NCBI GenBank assembly: GCA_029582165.1 | Contig: CM055876.1 | Span: 20,921,001 to 20,985,000 of the forward strand | Source: Portulaca oleracea | Taxonomy: Eukaryota > Streptophyta > Magnoliopsida > Caryophyllales > Portulacaceae | Direction: 5' to 3' | DNA: 64,000 nucleotides | Part shown: positions 47,490 to 56,969 of the stretch, one piece after another | Numbering within the stretch: the stretch's first letter is position 1 | How the letters are laid out: each line of letters opens with the position of its first letter | Notes under the pieces: generated by a model | The model's database searches: none | The model's input: only the letters and a program-made list of their open reading frames with translations | What the model was told of the DNA's origin: nothing | Program-made: the position numbers and the translations under genes

Positions 47490-50400
47490 ATGGACGAGTC
47501 TCAATCTAGTTCACCTAAGAATGCCGACGCTATGAGGATGCAAATTGAGATGTTGCAAAAACAATTAAAGACTTATATGGATTTGAATCGAGCTTTACAA
47601 AAGGAGTCTTTAAATGTTGATCAAGATGCTTCATATGGCACGCCTAGTCCATTCTCAAGAAGAGGTGAACGTTTTGATTTTAAAGTTGAAATACCTGAAT
47701 TTGATGGTAGTTTAGATCCGGAGGTATTTCTTGATTGGATTCAAACGGTTGAACGTGTGTTTGATTTGAAAGAAGTTAATGATGAGCTAAAAGTGAAGTA
47801 TGTAGCCTTGAAGTTGAGAAAGCATGCTAGTATTTGGTGGACTAACCTTCAAAAGAAACGCCAAGCAAAAGGGAAAGACAAGATTCGTTCTTGGGAAAAG
47901 ATGAAGTCCAAATTGCAAGGCAAATTTCTACCTCAAAGCTACGTCCAAGACAATTATGTCAAGCTTCAAAAGCTAGTTCAAGGGTCCAAATCGGTGGAAG
48001 AGTACACTAAAGAGTTTGAACATCTCCTTTGGCGTTGCGATTTAAAGGAGAATGAGCCGCAAGTTTTGGTACGTTTCCTAATTGGTTTGAATGATTGGAT
48101 ACGTAATGTTGTTGAGTTACACTCTTATCAATCGTTGGATGAATTAAGTACTTTGGCCTTGAAAGTAGAAAGGCAAAGGAAAGAAAGAGGAAAAGATACC
48201 ATGAGAACGTACCCTACACAATCCAAACCTTATACCACACGCCCACCTACCCAAACACAATACAAAACTCCACAAAATCAGCCCCCATCCTCCCAAAAAC
48301 CCTACGGCAAAACCCCACAAAATCAGCTACAAAATCCCCCATCCAAACCCCACGTCCAAGAACCAAGGACATTACCTCCAAGAAGATGTTTAGGGTGCCA
48401 AGGGTTGGGTCATATTGCATCCGAATGTCCTAACAAACGTATAGTCTCTCTTGTTGAATATCAAAGTGCTTTATATGTTGAACCAAGTTGCCATGAAAGT
48501 GAAAATGAAGAAGAGCAACTTGAGAAGGATGACGTTTGTGAAGAAGAAAATGTAGAAGAAGCGGATGATGGAGAATTACTTGTGTTGAGAAGGGCATTAA
48601 GCGTGGCTTCTACACCAAACGAATTGGAGCAACGTGAAACTATCTTCCATACTAGATGTACGGTTCAAGGGAAGGTATGTTCACTCATTATTGATGGTGG
48701 TAGTTGTACTAATGCGGCTTCTACTATAATGGTTGAAAAATTGAAGTTGGAAATAAGTTCTCATCCCTCTCCTTACAACATACAATGGTTGAGTCATGGG
48801 AAGGGTATAAAGATTGATAAACGTGTGCTTATATCTTTATCCATTGGGAAGAGTTATAAAGATCAAATATGGTGTGATGTAGTACCTATGGATGCTTGTC
48901 ATATTTTGCTTGGGAGACCTTGGCTTTTTGATAGGTACGTCACACATGATGGGAGAATGAACACTTATTCCTTCACCATCAACAAGAAGAAGATCACATT
49001 GGCCCCATTGCCACCTTCTTCTATTATTCGGCCACCCCAACAAAAGGAGCAAGAAAAGGAGTCCAATATTGTTTCCTTGCTAAAAGCGGATCAACATGAG
49101 TTTCATGAGCAAAAGGAGTTGATTTTGGCGAATTTGCAAGAAGAACAAGCTTCCCCAACTATTGAACACCCGCGGCTTGCCCCCTTGATGAGGAGATTTG
49201 GTCATTTGTTTCCAAAAGACATGCCCCACGGCTTGCCACCAAGGAGGGACATTGAGCATAAGATTGATCTAATTCCGGGAGCTACATTACCCAACAAGCA
49301 AGCATACCGAATGAACCCCAAAGAGTCTCAAGAAGTTCAAAAGCAAGTTGATGAGCTACTCCAAAAGGGTTTGATTCGTCCAAGTATGAGCCCATGCGCC
49401 GTTCCGGTGTTACTAGTTCCAAAGAAAGATGGTACTCAACGTATGTGCATGGATTGTAGGTCCATCAACAAAATCACCATCAAATATCGTTTTCCCATTC
49501 CACGTTTGGAGGATCTTCTTGATGAACTTTATGGAAGTGTTGTGTTTTCAAAGATCGATTTGAAGAGTGGATATCATCAAATTCGCATATGTGAAGGAGA
49601 TGAATGGAAAACGGCTTTCAAAACCAAAGAAGGCTTATATGAATGGTTAGTGATGCCTTTCGGTCTAACAAATGCTCCTTCTACTTTCATGAGGTTAATG
49701 AATCATGTATTGAAACCTTTGATTGGAAAGTGTGTTGTTGTATACTTTGATGACATACTTGTATATAGTAGAAGTGAGAATGATCATGTAAAGCATATAG
49801 AGCTAGTTTTGTATATCTTGGAGAAAGAAAAGCTCTACGCCAACTTGGAGAAGTGCTCTTTCTTCTCACCCAAGGTTGTTTTCCTTGGATATGTGCTCTC
49901 CAATGATGGAATCCATGTCGACCAAGAAAGGATCAAAGCTATCCAAGAATGGCCAACACCAACGAGTATACATGAGGTACGATCATTTCATGGTTTAGCT
50001 TCTTTCTATAGAAGATTTATCAAGAATTTCTCTACTATTATGGCTGCTATGACCGAATTATTGAAGCAAAAGGAGTATTCTTGGAGTAAAAGCGCTCAAT
50101 TGGCGTTTGAGAGCATCAAAGAAAAGTTGTGTAACGCACCTCTTCTAGTCTTGCCATGTTTTGACAAAGTATTTGAAGTAGAAGTGGATGCTAGTGGAGT
50201 TGGCATTGGTGCCGTCCTTACACAAGAGGGAAGGCCAATAGCCTACTTTAGTGAGAAGTTAAATGATGCCAAAAGAAAGTATAGTACATATGATAAAGAG
50301 TTCTATGCCATTGTAAGAGCTCTTGAGCATTGGAGGCACTATTTGCTAAGTGGAGAGTTCATCCTTCATAGTGATCATGAAGCTCTCAAATTCATCCAAG

Positions 50401-51800
50401 GCCAACACAAGCTTAACCCACGCCATGCCAAATGGGTTGAATTTATGCAAGCCTTTCAATTCGTGATCAAGCACAAAGCCGGGCACTTGAATAAGGGTGC
50501 CGATGCTCTTTCAAGAAGGTACTTACTTACATATATTCTTGATTCTAATGTTGCTGGATTTGAGCATATTAAGGATTTGTATCAAGATGATCAAGATTTC
50601 AAAGAAGTGTACGTTTTGGCGAAGAAACATCCCCATGAAATGTTTCATATTGAAGATGGTTTCCTATTCAAAGGGAATCAATTATGCATACCAAAGACTT
50701 CCTTGCGTGAATTGTTGATTCAAGAGGTCCATGGAGGTGCTTTGGCGGGTCATTTTGGTATAGAGAAGACTTATTTGATGTTGAGAGATTATTACTTTTG
50801 GCCAAGTATGGTGAAAGATGTTGAGCATATTGTGAAGAGATGTGGTACGTGCAACCTTGCCAAGTCACATGTGTTACCACAAGGCTTATATACACCTCTA
50901 CCTATCCCATATCATCCTTGGGAAGATGTGAGTTTAGACTTCGTTGTGGGTCTACCTCGAACTCAAAGAGGTAAAGATTCTATTATGGTGGTTGTAGATC
51001 GATTTTCAAAGATGGCACATTTTGTACCTTGCAACACTACATATGATGCTACGAGAGTTGCTACTTTATACTTTGATGAGATTGTTAAGTTGCATGGTAT
51101 ACCCAAGACTATGGTGAGTGATAGAGACTCTAAGTTTGTAAGTCACTTTTGGGTTACTCTTTGGAAGAAGATGGGAACAAAACTCAAATTTAGCACGACA
51201 TGTCATCCCCAAACGGATGGACAAACTGAAGTTGTCAACCGTACCAGTGGAGCCTTATTACGAGCTTTGGTGAGTAAGGATAAGAAAAGTTGGGATACTT
51301 TGTTGAGCCATGCTGAATTTGCTTATAATCGGAGTCCAAATCGAGCTACAAAGTTATCTCCATTTGAAGTTGTGTACGGTAAGAACCCTCTCAAGCCCAT
51401 GGATTTATCTCCTATATCTACACCAACTAAATTCAGTTTTGAAGCTAATAAGAGAGTGGAGGAGATTAAGAAGTTACATGAGGAAGTTCGTGAAAAGATC
51501 ATGAGGTATACTCAAAGGGTTGAAGAGAAGGTCAATCAAAAGAGGAAGAAGGTTATTTTCAAACCTGGAGACATGGTATGGATTCACCTCAAGAAAGAAA
51601 GGTTTCCAAATAGAAGAAAAGGGAAATTGAAACCAAGAAGTGATGGTCCTTTTCAGGTCATTGAGAAGATCGGAGATAATGCCTACAAATTGAAGTTAGA
51701 TGATGGTTATGAGGGAAGTTGTACTTTCAATATAAGTGATCTCAAACCTTATTATCAAGAAGGTGAAGAGATTCCAAGTTTGAGGGCAAACTTTTCTTAA
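47490..51800 (+). CDS. Gag-pol polyprotein of element A (Gag, protease, RT, RNase H, integrase)
   Basis: A single open frame of 1436 codons. I take the first ATG (47490); the frame is open a little further upstream but without ATG. Order by residue: coiled-coil N terminus; Gag core about 60-230 (FDGSLDPEVFLDWI, IWWTNLQKK); Pro/Gln linker; CCHC knuckle 300-313; acidic tract; protease D402 (DGGSC); RT with YFDD 752-755; RNase H with D900 (VDASG). The integrase zinc finger is H1081, H1088, C1118, C1121 and its core D1150, D1211, E1247 (D-x35-E). The end, GDMVWIHLKKERFPNRRKGK and FNISDLKPYY, resembles the CRM clade. No chromodomain is seen. Related copies B and G continue about 50 codons into the LTR; here CAA has become TAA at 51798, so that tail is missing. 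Gag and Pol are in one frame with no visible shift or readthrough site. Confidence 0.95.
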   Translation: MDESQSSSPKNADAMRMQIEMLQKQLKTYMDLNRALQKESLNVDQDASYGTPSPFSRRGERFDFKVEIPEFDGSLDPEVFLDWIQTVERVFDLKEVNDELKVKYVALKLRKHASIWWTNLQKKRQAKGKDKIRSWEKMKSKLQGKFLPQSYVQDNYVKLQKLVQGSKSVEEYTKEFEHLLWRCDLKENEPQVLVRFLIGLNDWIRNVVELHSYQSLDELSTLALKVERQRKERGKDTMRTYPTQSKPYTTRPPTQTQYKTPQNQPPSSQKPYGKTPQNQLQNPPSKPHVQEPRTLPPRRCLGCQGLGHIASECPNKRIVSLVEYQSALYVEPSCHESENEEEQLEKDDVCEEENVEEADDGELLVLRRALSVASTPNELEQRETIFHTRCTVQGKVCSLIIDGGSCTNAASTIMVEKLKLEISSHPSPYNIQWLSHGKGIKIDKRVLISLSIGKSYKDQIWCDVVPMDACHILLGRPWLFDRYVTHDGRMNTYSFTINKKKITLAPLPPSSIIRPPQQKEQEKESNIVSLLKADQHEFHEQKELILANLQEEQASPTIEHPRLAPLMRRFGHLFPKDMPHGLPPRRDIEHKIDLIPGATLPNKQAYRMNPKESQEVQKQVDELLQKGLIRPSMSPCAVPVLLVPKKDGTQRMCMDCRSINKITIKYRFPIPRLEDLLDELYGSVVFSKIDLKSGYHQIRICEGDEWKTAFKTKEGLYEWLVMPFGLTNAPSTFMRLMNHVLKPLIGKCVVVYFDDILVYSRSENDHVKHIELVLYILEKEKLYANLEKCSFFSPKVVFLGYVLSNDGIHVDQERIKAIQEWPTPTSIHEVRSFHGLASFYRRFIKNFSTIMAAMTELLKQKEYSWSKSAQLAFESIKEKLCNAPLLVLPCFDKVFEVEVDASGVGIGAVLTQEGRPIAYFSEKLNDAKRKYSTYDKEFYAIVRALEHWRHYLLSGEFILHSDHEALKFIQGQHKLNPRHAKWVEFMQAFQFVIKHKAGHLNKGADALSRRYLLTYILDSNVAGFEHIKDLYQDDQDFKEVYVLAKKHPHEMFHIEDGFLFKGNQLCIPKTSLRELLIQEVHGGALAGHFGIEKTYLMLRDYYFWPSMVKDVEHIVKRCGTCNLAKSHVLPQGLYTPLPIPYHPWEDVSLDFVVGLPRTQRGKDSIMVVVDRFSKMAHFVPCNTTYDATRVATLYFDEIVKLHGIPKTMVSDRDSKFVSHFWVTLWKKMGTKLKFSTTCHPQTDGQTEVVNRTSGALLRALVSKDKKSWDTLLSHAEFAYNRSPNRATKLSPFEVVYGKNPLKPMDLSPISTPTKFSFEANKRVEEIKKLHEEVREKIMRYTQRVEEKVNQKRKKVIFKPGDMVWIHLKKERFPNRRKGKLKPRSDGPFQVIEKIGDNAYKLKLDDGYEGSCTFNISDLKPYYQEGEEIPSLRANFS
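51776..51793 (+). other. Hairpin upstream of the polypurine tract (A)
   Basis: Stem AAGTTTG / CAAACTT with loop AGGG, in the last codons of pol. The PPT (AAGAAGGGGTGAA, 51799-51811) follows directly. Confidence 0.72.
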
Positions 51801-51811
51801 GAAGGGGTGAA

Positions 51812-52650
51812 TGATGCATATCATACTTCAATGCATCAAGAGGAAGCTCTTAAAGACGTCACAAACCTACTACAACTCATTTCAAGTGGTTTCTCACATG
51901 ACATCACGGGTATCTCCTACACTAGGAGATTTTTGAGCTCCTTATCTCAAGAGTCTTGAAGTTCTCATTCAGCCATATGATAGAGCTATTCTTTATGTAC
52001 ATTTTGGCTTTTGAATCTTTAGTATTGGAGTTGTATTTTAGGAGATATTGTATTTTCTTTAAAGTGATGTAATATGTGAGTGGGATGATGTAAGCCCTTA
52101 AGGGGCCTAATCTTGGAGCTAGGTGACGCCTAAAGGGGGAGGATTTCCTATAAATAGACCCCCTTAGGCCTCTTGTAAGACACATCTCATTCATATTGAA
52201 ATAAACACAAATCTCTCTAAAGTTGCTATGCTTTAGTTTTCTCTCTAGTTTTTTGCTAGAGTTTTCGAATTCCTTGAGGGGATTTCGATTGAAATCTTCT
52301 CTTCTATTCCAAGAGGGAGCAATCTTGGATGGTGCAAAGGAGGAGTTGGATATCATCTTGATTGTGGTGTGTCTTTATCAATCAAGGAGGTTTCTATTTG
52401 CCATTTCTATCTTGTTCTACGCTTTGACGAGTTGTTCTTCACCATTGGTATGATCTTGGCTTTGTCTTTGTTTCTCTTGATTGTCATTTTAGTCATATGC
52501 ATTAGAACTCTCGTCCATAGCCCTCCATTTCATTCCAAATTCCTTCGTTTCATGCGTTTCTTTGAGAAATCAACAATCACAAGTTCTATCTTGTGAACGA
52601 TCCTTTCTCCAATTCGTGTATAATGGATTTGTTTGATTCATTATGCATCA
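51812..52650 (+). repeat. A 3' LTR
   Basis: 839 bp after the PPT, ending TTATGCATCA at TSD TGCTA. It keeps the ancestral sequence (ATTTGCCATTTCTATCT) where the 5' LTR has the patch. Confidence 0.94.
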
Positions 52651-52655
52651 TGCTA

Positions 52656-54089
52656 TCACAAGATGGTATTCAAGTGGATCAAGGAAAGATCAAAGCTATA
52701 CACGAATGGCCTACACCAACGTCTATCCATGAGGTACGATCATTTCATGGTTTAGCTTCCTTCTATAGAAGATTTATCAAGAATTTTAGCACTATTATGG
52801 CTCCTATGACCGAGTTGCTGAAAAATAAAGAGTTTGAATGGAGTAGAAGTGCTGAAAGGGCGTTTGAAATAATCAAAGAGAAGCTTTGTAATGCACCAAT
52901 ACTTGTCTTGCCATGCTTTGACAAAGTCTTTGAAGTTGAAGTAGATGCAAGTGGTGTTGGTATTGGAGCGGTTTTGTCTCAAAAAGGAAGGCCAATTGCT
53001 TATTTTAGTGAGAAGTTGAATGAAGCAAAGAGAAAGTATAGTACGTATGACAAAGAGTTCTATGCCATTATACGAGCTCTTGAGCATTGGAGACATTATC
53101 TACTAAGTGGAGAGTTTATTCTTCATAGTGATCACGAAGCTCTCAAATACATCCAAGGGCAACATAAACTCAATCCACGACATGCCAAATGGGTTGAGTT
53201 CATGCAATCATTCCAATTTGTGATCAAACACAAGGCCAGGCATTTGAATAAAGGTGCCGATGCTCTTTCAAGAAGGTACTTGCTTACACATATTCTTGAT
53301 TCAAAAGTTGTTGGATTTGATCATATTAAAGATTTGTATGAGGAAGATCAAGATTTCAAAGAAGTATTTGAGCTCTCAAAGAAGCATCCACATGAGATGT
53401 TTCATATTGAAGAGGGGTTTCTTTTTAAAGGAAATCAACTTTGTATTCCAAGGAGTAGCTTGCGTGAATTATTGATCATGGAGGTTCATGGAGGAGCCCT
53501 AGCTGGTCACTTTGGTATTGAGAAAACTTATTTGATGATGAGAGATCATTATTTTTGGCCAAGCATGATCAAAGATGTTGAGCATATTGTAAAAAGATGT
53601 GGGACTTGCAACCTTGCTAAGTCTCATGTTCTACCACAAGGGTTATACACGCCTCTACCTATTCCCTACCATCCATGGGAAGATGTGAGCCTTGACTTCG
53701 TTGTGGATCTACCAAGGACTCAAAGAGGGAAAGATTCTATTATGGTTGTTGTTGATAGATTCTCGAAGATGGCACACTTCATTCCTTGCCATACTACCTA
53801 TGATGCTACTAAAGTTGCAAATCTCTACTTTGAAGAAATTGTGAAGCTACATGGTATTCCAAAGACTATGGTGAGTGATAGGGATGCAAAATTCCTTAGT
53901 CATTTTTGGATTACATTATGGAAGAAGTTGGGTACAAAGCTCAAATTTAGCACGGCATGTCACCCACAAACGGATGGACAAACTGAAGTTGTCAACCGTA
54001 CGTTGGGAGCCTTATTACGAGCTTTGGTGAGAAAGGACAAGAAGAGTTGGGATACTTTGCTAAGTCATGCTGAATTTGCTTATAATCGG
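52656..54089 (+). pseudogene. Y pol fragment: RT end, RNase H, integrase zinc finger and core
   Basis: An open fragment of Y from SQDGIQVDQ to AEFAYNR. It contains the RT connection ([19 protein letters not shown]), the RNase H motif EVDASG and LHSDHEAL, the HHCC finger (HGG..GH, CGTC), and the integrase core with [14 protein letters not shown] and [12 protein letters not shown] replaces the usual KAGH. W is inserted after it; flanks are ATCGG (54085-54089) and ATCAG (61116-61120). Confidence 0.93.
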
Positions 54090-54575
54090 TGTTGCATAAT
54101 GAGACCAAGGGATGATCTCATTACACAATATCTAAGGATCTTTAAAAACGAAGATAGGAATCTCCTTTCTCAAAGTTCCAAAGAACCAAAAATGGAATAG
54201 AAATGGATGAAAAGGATGGAAAGAACTATGAAAGATGATTACCAAATGGATGGAAATAATGAACGAATGGACAAACGAATGATGAATGATGATGAACGAA
54301 TCAAGCTTGGACGTGTTTGATGAAGAACAAACGTTTCTTGTTGAATGCTTGATGAATTCTTGTTGAATTCTTGATGAATAACACGAAATGGATGATAAAT
54401 GGATGAATGAACGATGGATAGATGATGGCTTTCGAAGACTCTTGGAAGGATATAGCCACACCACCTTCAAGAGACCTTCAATTCCTTCCTTTCACCTTAA
54501 AGGATGCCACCCTTGAATAGAAGAAGGGGATAACTTCGAAACTCCCTCAAGAGAAACGAAAACTAGCACAAAAGC
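54090..54575 (-). repeat. W 3' LTR, outer part
   Basis: Minus-strand LTR broken by V at 54575. Continues at 57929. Confidence 0.9.
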
Positions 54576-55529
54576 TGATGCATAATTGATGGCCTTATGC
54601 ATCAAGGTCAACCATGGAGACATCTAATACTCACCTAGAAGGAAGAAGAGCTCAAGTCTCTCATATATCTCTCTACTTGGAAGGGATCAACTCATATGGT
54701 CGTATACTTTTGCTCCTTAATTCAAGGACCATGAAGCTATCATAGAAGTCATCCTAGAGAGGATTAATCTACATTCCAAGAGCTTTCATATGGTTCAAGA
54801 ATCTTTAAGTTTGGATGAGAATCCAAGGAGTTATCATCACTTGAAATCTAGTTTAGTTCATTGTTTTCTTTATGATGTAATCATTAGAATAGATGATGTA
54901 AGCCTCAAGGGGCCTATTTCTTGATTTGTGCACGTTTAGGGAGGGCTAGGATTACTATAAATACCCCCCTTAGGCCTCTTGTAATCTCATTCATTCATTC
55001 ATATATCAAATACAAAGTAAACACATGGTGTTGTTTTCTCTCTAGCTTTTGTGCTAGTTTTCGTTTCTCTTGAGGGAGTTTCGAAGTTTTCCCCTTCTTC
55101 TATTCAAGGGTGGCATCCTTGAAGGTGAAAGGAAGGAATTGAAGGTCTCTTGAAGGTGGTGTAGCTATATCCTTCCAAGAGTCTTCAAAAGCCATCATCT
55201 ATCCGTCGTTATTCATTCATTTATCATCCATTTCGTGTTATTCATCAAGAATTCAACAAGAATTCATCAAGCATTCAACAAGAAACGTTTGTTCTTCATC
55301 AAACACGTCCAAGCTTGATTCGTCATCATCGTTCATCATTCGTTTGTCCACTCGTTCATTATTTCTATCCATTTGGTAACCATCTTTCATAGTTCTTTCC
55401 ATCCTTTTTCATCCATTTCTATTCCATTTTTGGTTCTTTGGAACTTTGAGAAGGGAGATTCCTATCTTCGTTTTTAAAGATCCTTAGATATTGTGTAATG
55501 AGATCATCCCTTGGTCTCATTATGCATCA
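54576..55529 (+). repeat. V 5' LTR
   Basis: Begins TGATGCATAATTGATGG and ends CTCATTATGCATCA. TATA box at 54956-54963. Confidence 0.94.
54956..54963 (+). promoter_or_regulatory. LTR TATA box of V
   Basis: TATAAATA followed by CCCCCC. Confidence 0.65.
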
Positions 55530-55533
55530 AATT

Positions 55534-55543
55534 TGTATCGAGC
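55534..55543 (+). other. Degenerate primer-binding site of V
   Basis: Reads TGTATCGAGC where other elements have TGGTATCAGAGC; two bases are lost. Priming by initiator tRNA-Met would be impaired. Confidence 0.8.
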
Positions 55544-55846
55544 TTAGGAGTTTGAATCTCTTAGTTCTTGAAACAATCTTTTACAATATTTCCTCTCCAC
55601 ACGTTCCCATCACCTCTACCATCACACCATCACAAAATTCATCCTCCATCACACGCCACCCATAAGTTCTTCCAAGAACTCATCAAGAACCCATCAAGAA
55701 CTCATCAAGAACTCATAAAGAATCATAAACTCCACAAAGAACCCGTGAGCCCAAACACAAATCCAACCAATTCCCCCTCACGTCCCTTCTATGCTAACCA
55801 TCCTACCATGAGTTTCTTGTGAACTTTTGAATCAAGATTGGTGCTA
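55544..55846 (+). other. V untranslated leader
   Basis: Non-coding, with the AGTTCTTCCAAGAACT hairpin and AAGAACTCATC-type repeats at 55665-55724. The part up to about 55640 has lost several single bases relative to D and H. Confidence 0.7.
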
Positions 55847-56926
55847 ATGGATTGCAAAAGGTCCAGCAAGAATTCCCAACATGAGCTACAATGTTTGGAG
55901 CAACAAATCGATGATCTTGCCAAGCAAATGGAAGAATGTGGGATTCTTTCAAAAGGGTCAAGAAGCACAAGATCACGTGTGGTTCACTCTTCTAAGGTTG
56001 AATATGAAGCACGTTATGCACGGAGTAAAGATTCCAACGAAAAGAATGGGAAGAAAGTTCAAGAAGATTTCTTGCCATCCGATTACAAAGGTGACTCCAT
56101 CAACAATCTTGAAGGAATTAAGCAAGGGAGCATGGATGTACTTGAATATACAATAGAGTTCAAGTGGCAACTATGGAAGAATGGTCTTAAGGAGGACGAT
56201 CCACACATTTTGGTATACTACTTTCTTGGTCTTAATGATTACATTCGTCGTGTTGTTGTAAATCATCTTCTCACAAACTTGGAAGAGTTAAGTTCCTTAG
56301 CTCTCGATGTTGAAAGACAAAGGAGATGTTGTCATTGCCAAAGTTTAGGTCACATTGATTTGGAGTGTCCTAACAAGAAGAAAGATGTGTCTTTGGTTGA
56401 GTACCAAACACATGATAACAAACCATTTGAAGAGGAAAAGGAAGAGGAAGTTGGCGTTGACATGAAAAAAGAAGAAATTGGGAATATCGCATATGAGGAG
56501 GAGAATAAAGAAGAAGAAATTGGGAGTGTCGCATATGAGGAGGAGAATAAAGAGGAAGAAAAGGTAGAAGAGGAGCATATGGAAAAGTGGCTTGTGACAA
56601 AAGAAGCAAGTGTGGCGTATGAGCATCCAAAAGATATCTACTTAGATCACTTGGTTGAAAGGCCGAAAATTCGAGAGGATGAAATCGCCCAAGTCATCAA
56701 GGTACATTGTTTCATGCTAAATGACAAGGGTAAAGTGGTAAGAATAGACTTGGGGAGTGAGAAGCAACGTGAACAACCCACGTTCACGGTGAAGAAACGC
56801 AAATCCAAGTCATACGGTGTTCGAGAATTGAGCGGAAGAAAGTTTAAGAAGTTCATCAAAGGAATCTACGATGACTTCAACGCTTTCAAGAAGAAAGTCT
56901 TTGTGAAGAAGGCAAGTGAGAGTTGA
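55847..56926 (+). CDS. Gag-derived protein of non-autonomous element V
   Basis: An intact ORF of 359 codons from ATG 55847 (MDCKRSSKN). Order: coiled-coil segment with QQIDDLAKQMEE; basic region; second half of the Gag core (YTIEFKWQLWKNGLKEDD, FLGLNDYIRRVV); CCHC knuckle (CCHCQSLGHIDLEC) at about residues 165-178; a long Glu-rich tract with a repeated NIAYEEENKEEE / SVAYEEENKEEE unit; then directly KDIYLDHLVERPKI, VHCFMLNDKGKV and the basic end IKGIYDDFNAFKKKV. Relative to D and H, the whole protease-derived part is gone through an in-frame deletion at about 56618-56628, between GAACATCCA- and GAGCATCCA-type repeats. No enzyme domain remains. A role in RNA packaging or particle assembly is plausible from the knuckle and the acidic and basic tracts, but is inferred. 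Confidence 0.88.
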   Translation: MDCKRSSKNSQHELQCLEQQIDDLAKQMEECGILSKGSRSTRSRVVHSSKVEYEARYARSKDSNEKNGKKVQEDFLPSDYKGDSINNLEGIKQGSMDVLEYTIEFKWQLWKNGLKEDDPHILVYYFLGLNDYIRRVVVNHLLTNLEELSSLALDVERQRRCCHCQSLGHIDLECPNKKKDVSLVEYQTHDNKPFEEEKEEEVGVDMKKEEIGNIAYEEENKEEEIGSVAYEEENKEEEKVEEEHMEKWLVTKEASVAYEHPKDIYLDHLVERPKIREDEIAQVIKVHCFMLNDKGKVVRIDLGSEKQREQPTFTVKKRKSKSYGVRELSGRKFKKFIKGIYDDFNAFKKKVFVKKASES

Positions 56927-56933
56927 TTTTTCC

Positions 56934-56953
56934 AAAGTTTGAGGGCAAACTTT
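56934..56953 (+). other. Hairpin upstream of the polypurine tract (V)
   Basis: Stem AAAGTTTG / CAAACTTT with loop AGGG, starting seven bases after the stop codon and 16 before the LTR. Confidence 0.72.
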
Positions 56954-56969
56954 TTCAACCGGGGGTGTA

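Larger units (their letters stand above)
46281..52650 (+). mobile_element. Element A: full-length, recent, near-intact autonomous Ty3/gypsy (CRM-like) element
   Basis: 6370 bp with LTRs at 46281-47111 and 51812-52650, perfect TSD TGCTA, intact PBS, leader, continuous gag-pol frame and PPT. Apart from one replaced 17-bp patch, the LTRs differ at only a few positions in what I compared. It is the best candidate in the window for a recently active element, and a possible source of proteins for the non-autonomous ones. Confidence 0.95.

Noticed and set aside
48690..48710. DGGSC as an aberrant protease active site
   Set aside because: The usual motif is D-S/T-G, but DGG occurs in all protease copies here and, to my knowledge, in other plant Ty3/gypsy elements, so it is a family variant.
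49687..49869. Antisense open frames opposite RT (also near 7652 and 27326)
   Set aside because: Shadow frames of a conserved coding region, without independent support.
51640..51800. A chromodomain at the integrase end
   Set aside because: After GDMVW...KPYY there is no chromodomain pattern; the end looks like the CRM type instead.
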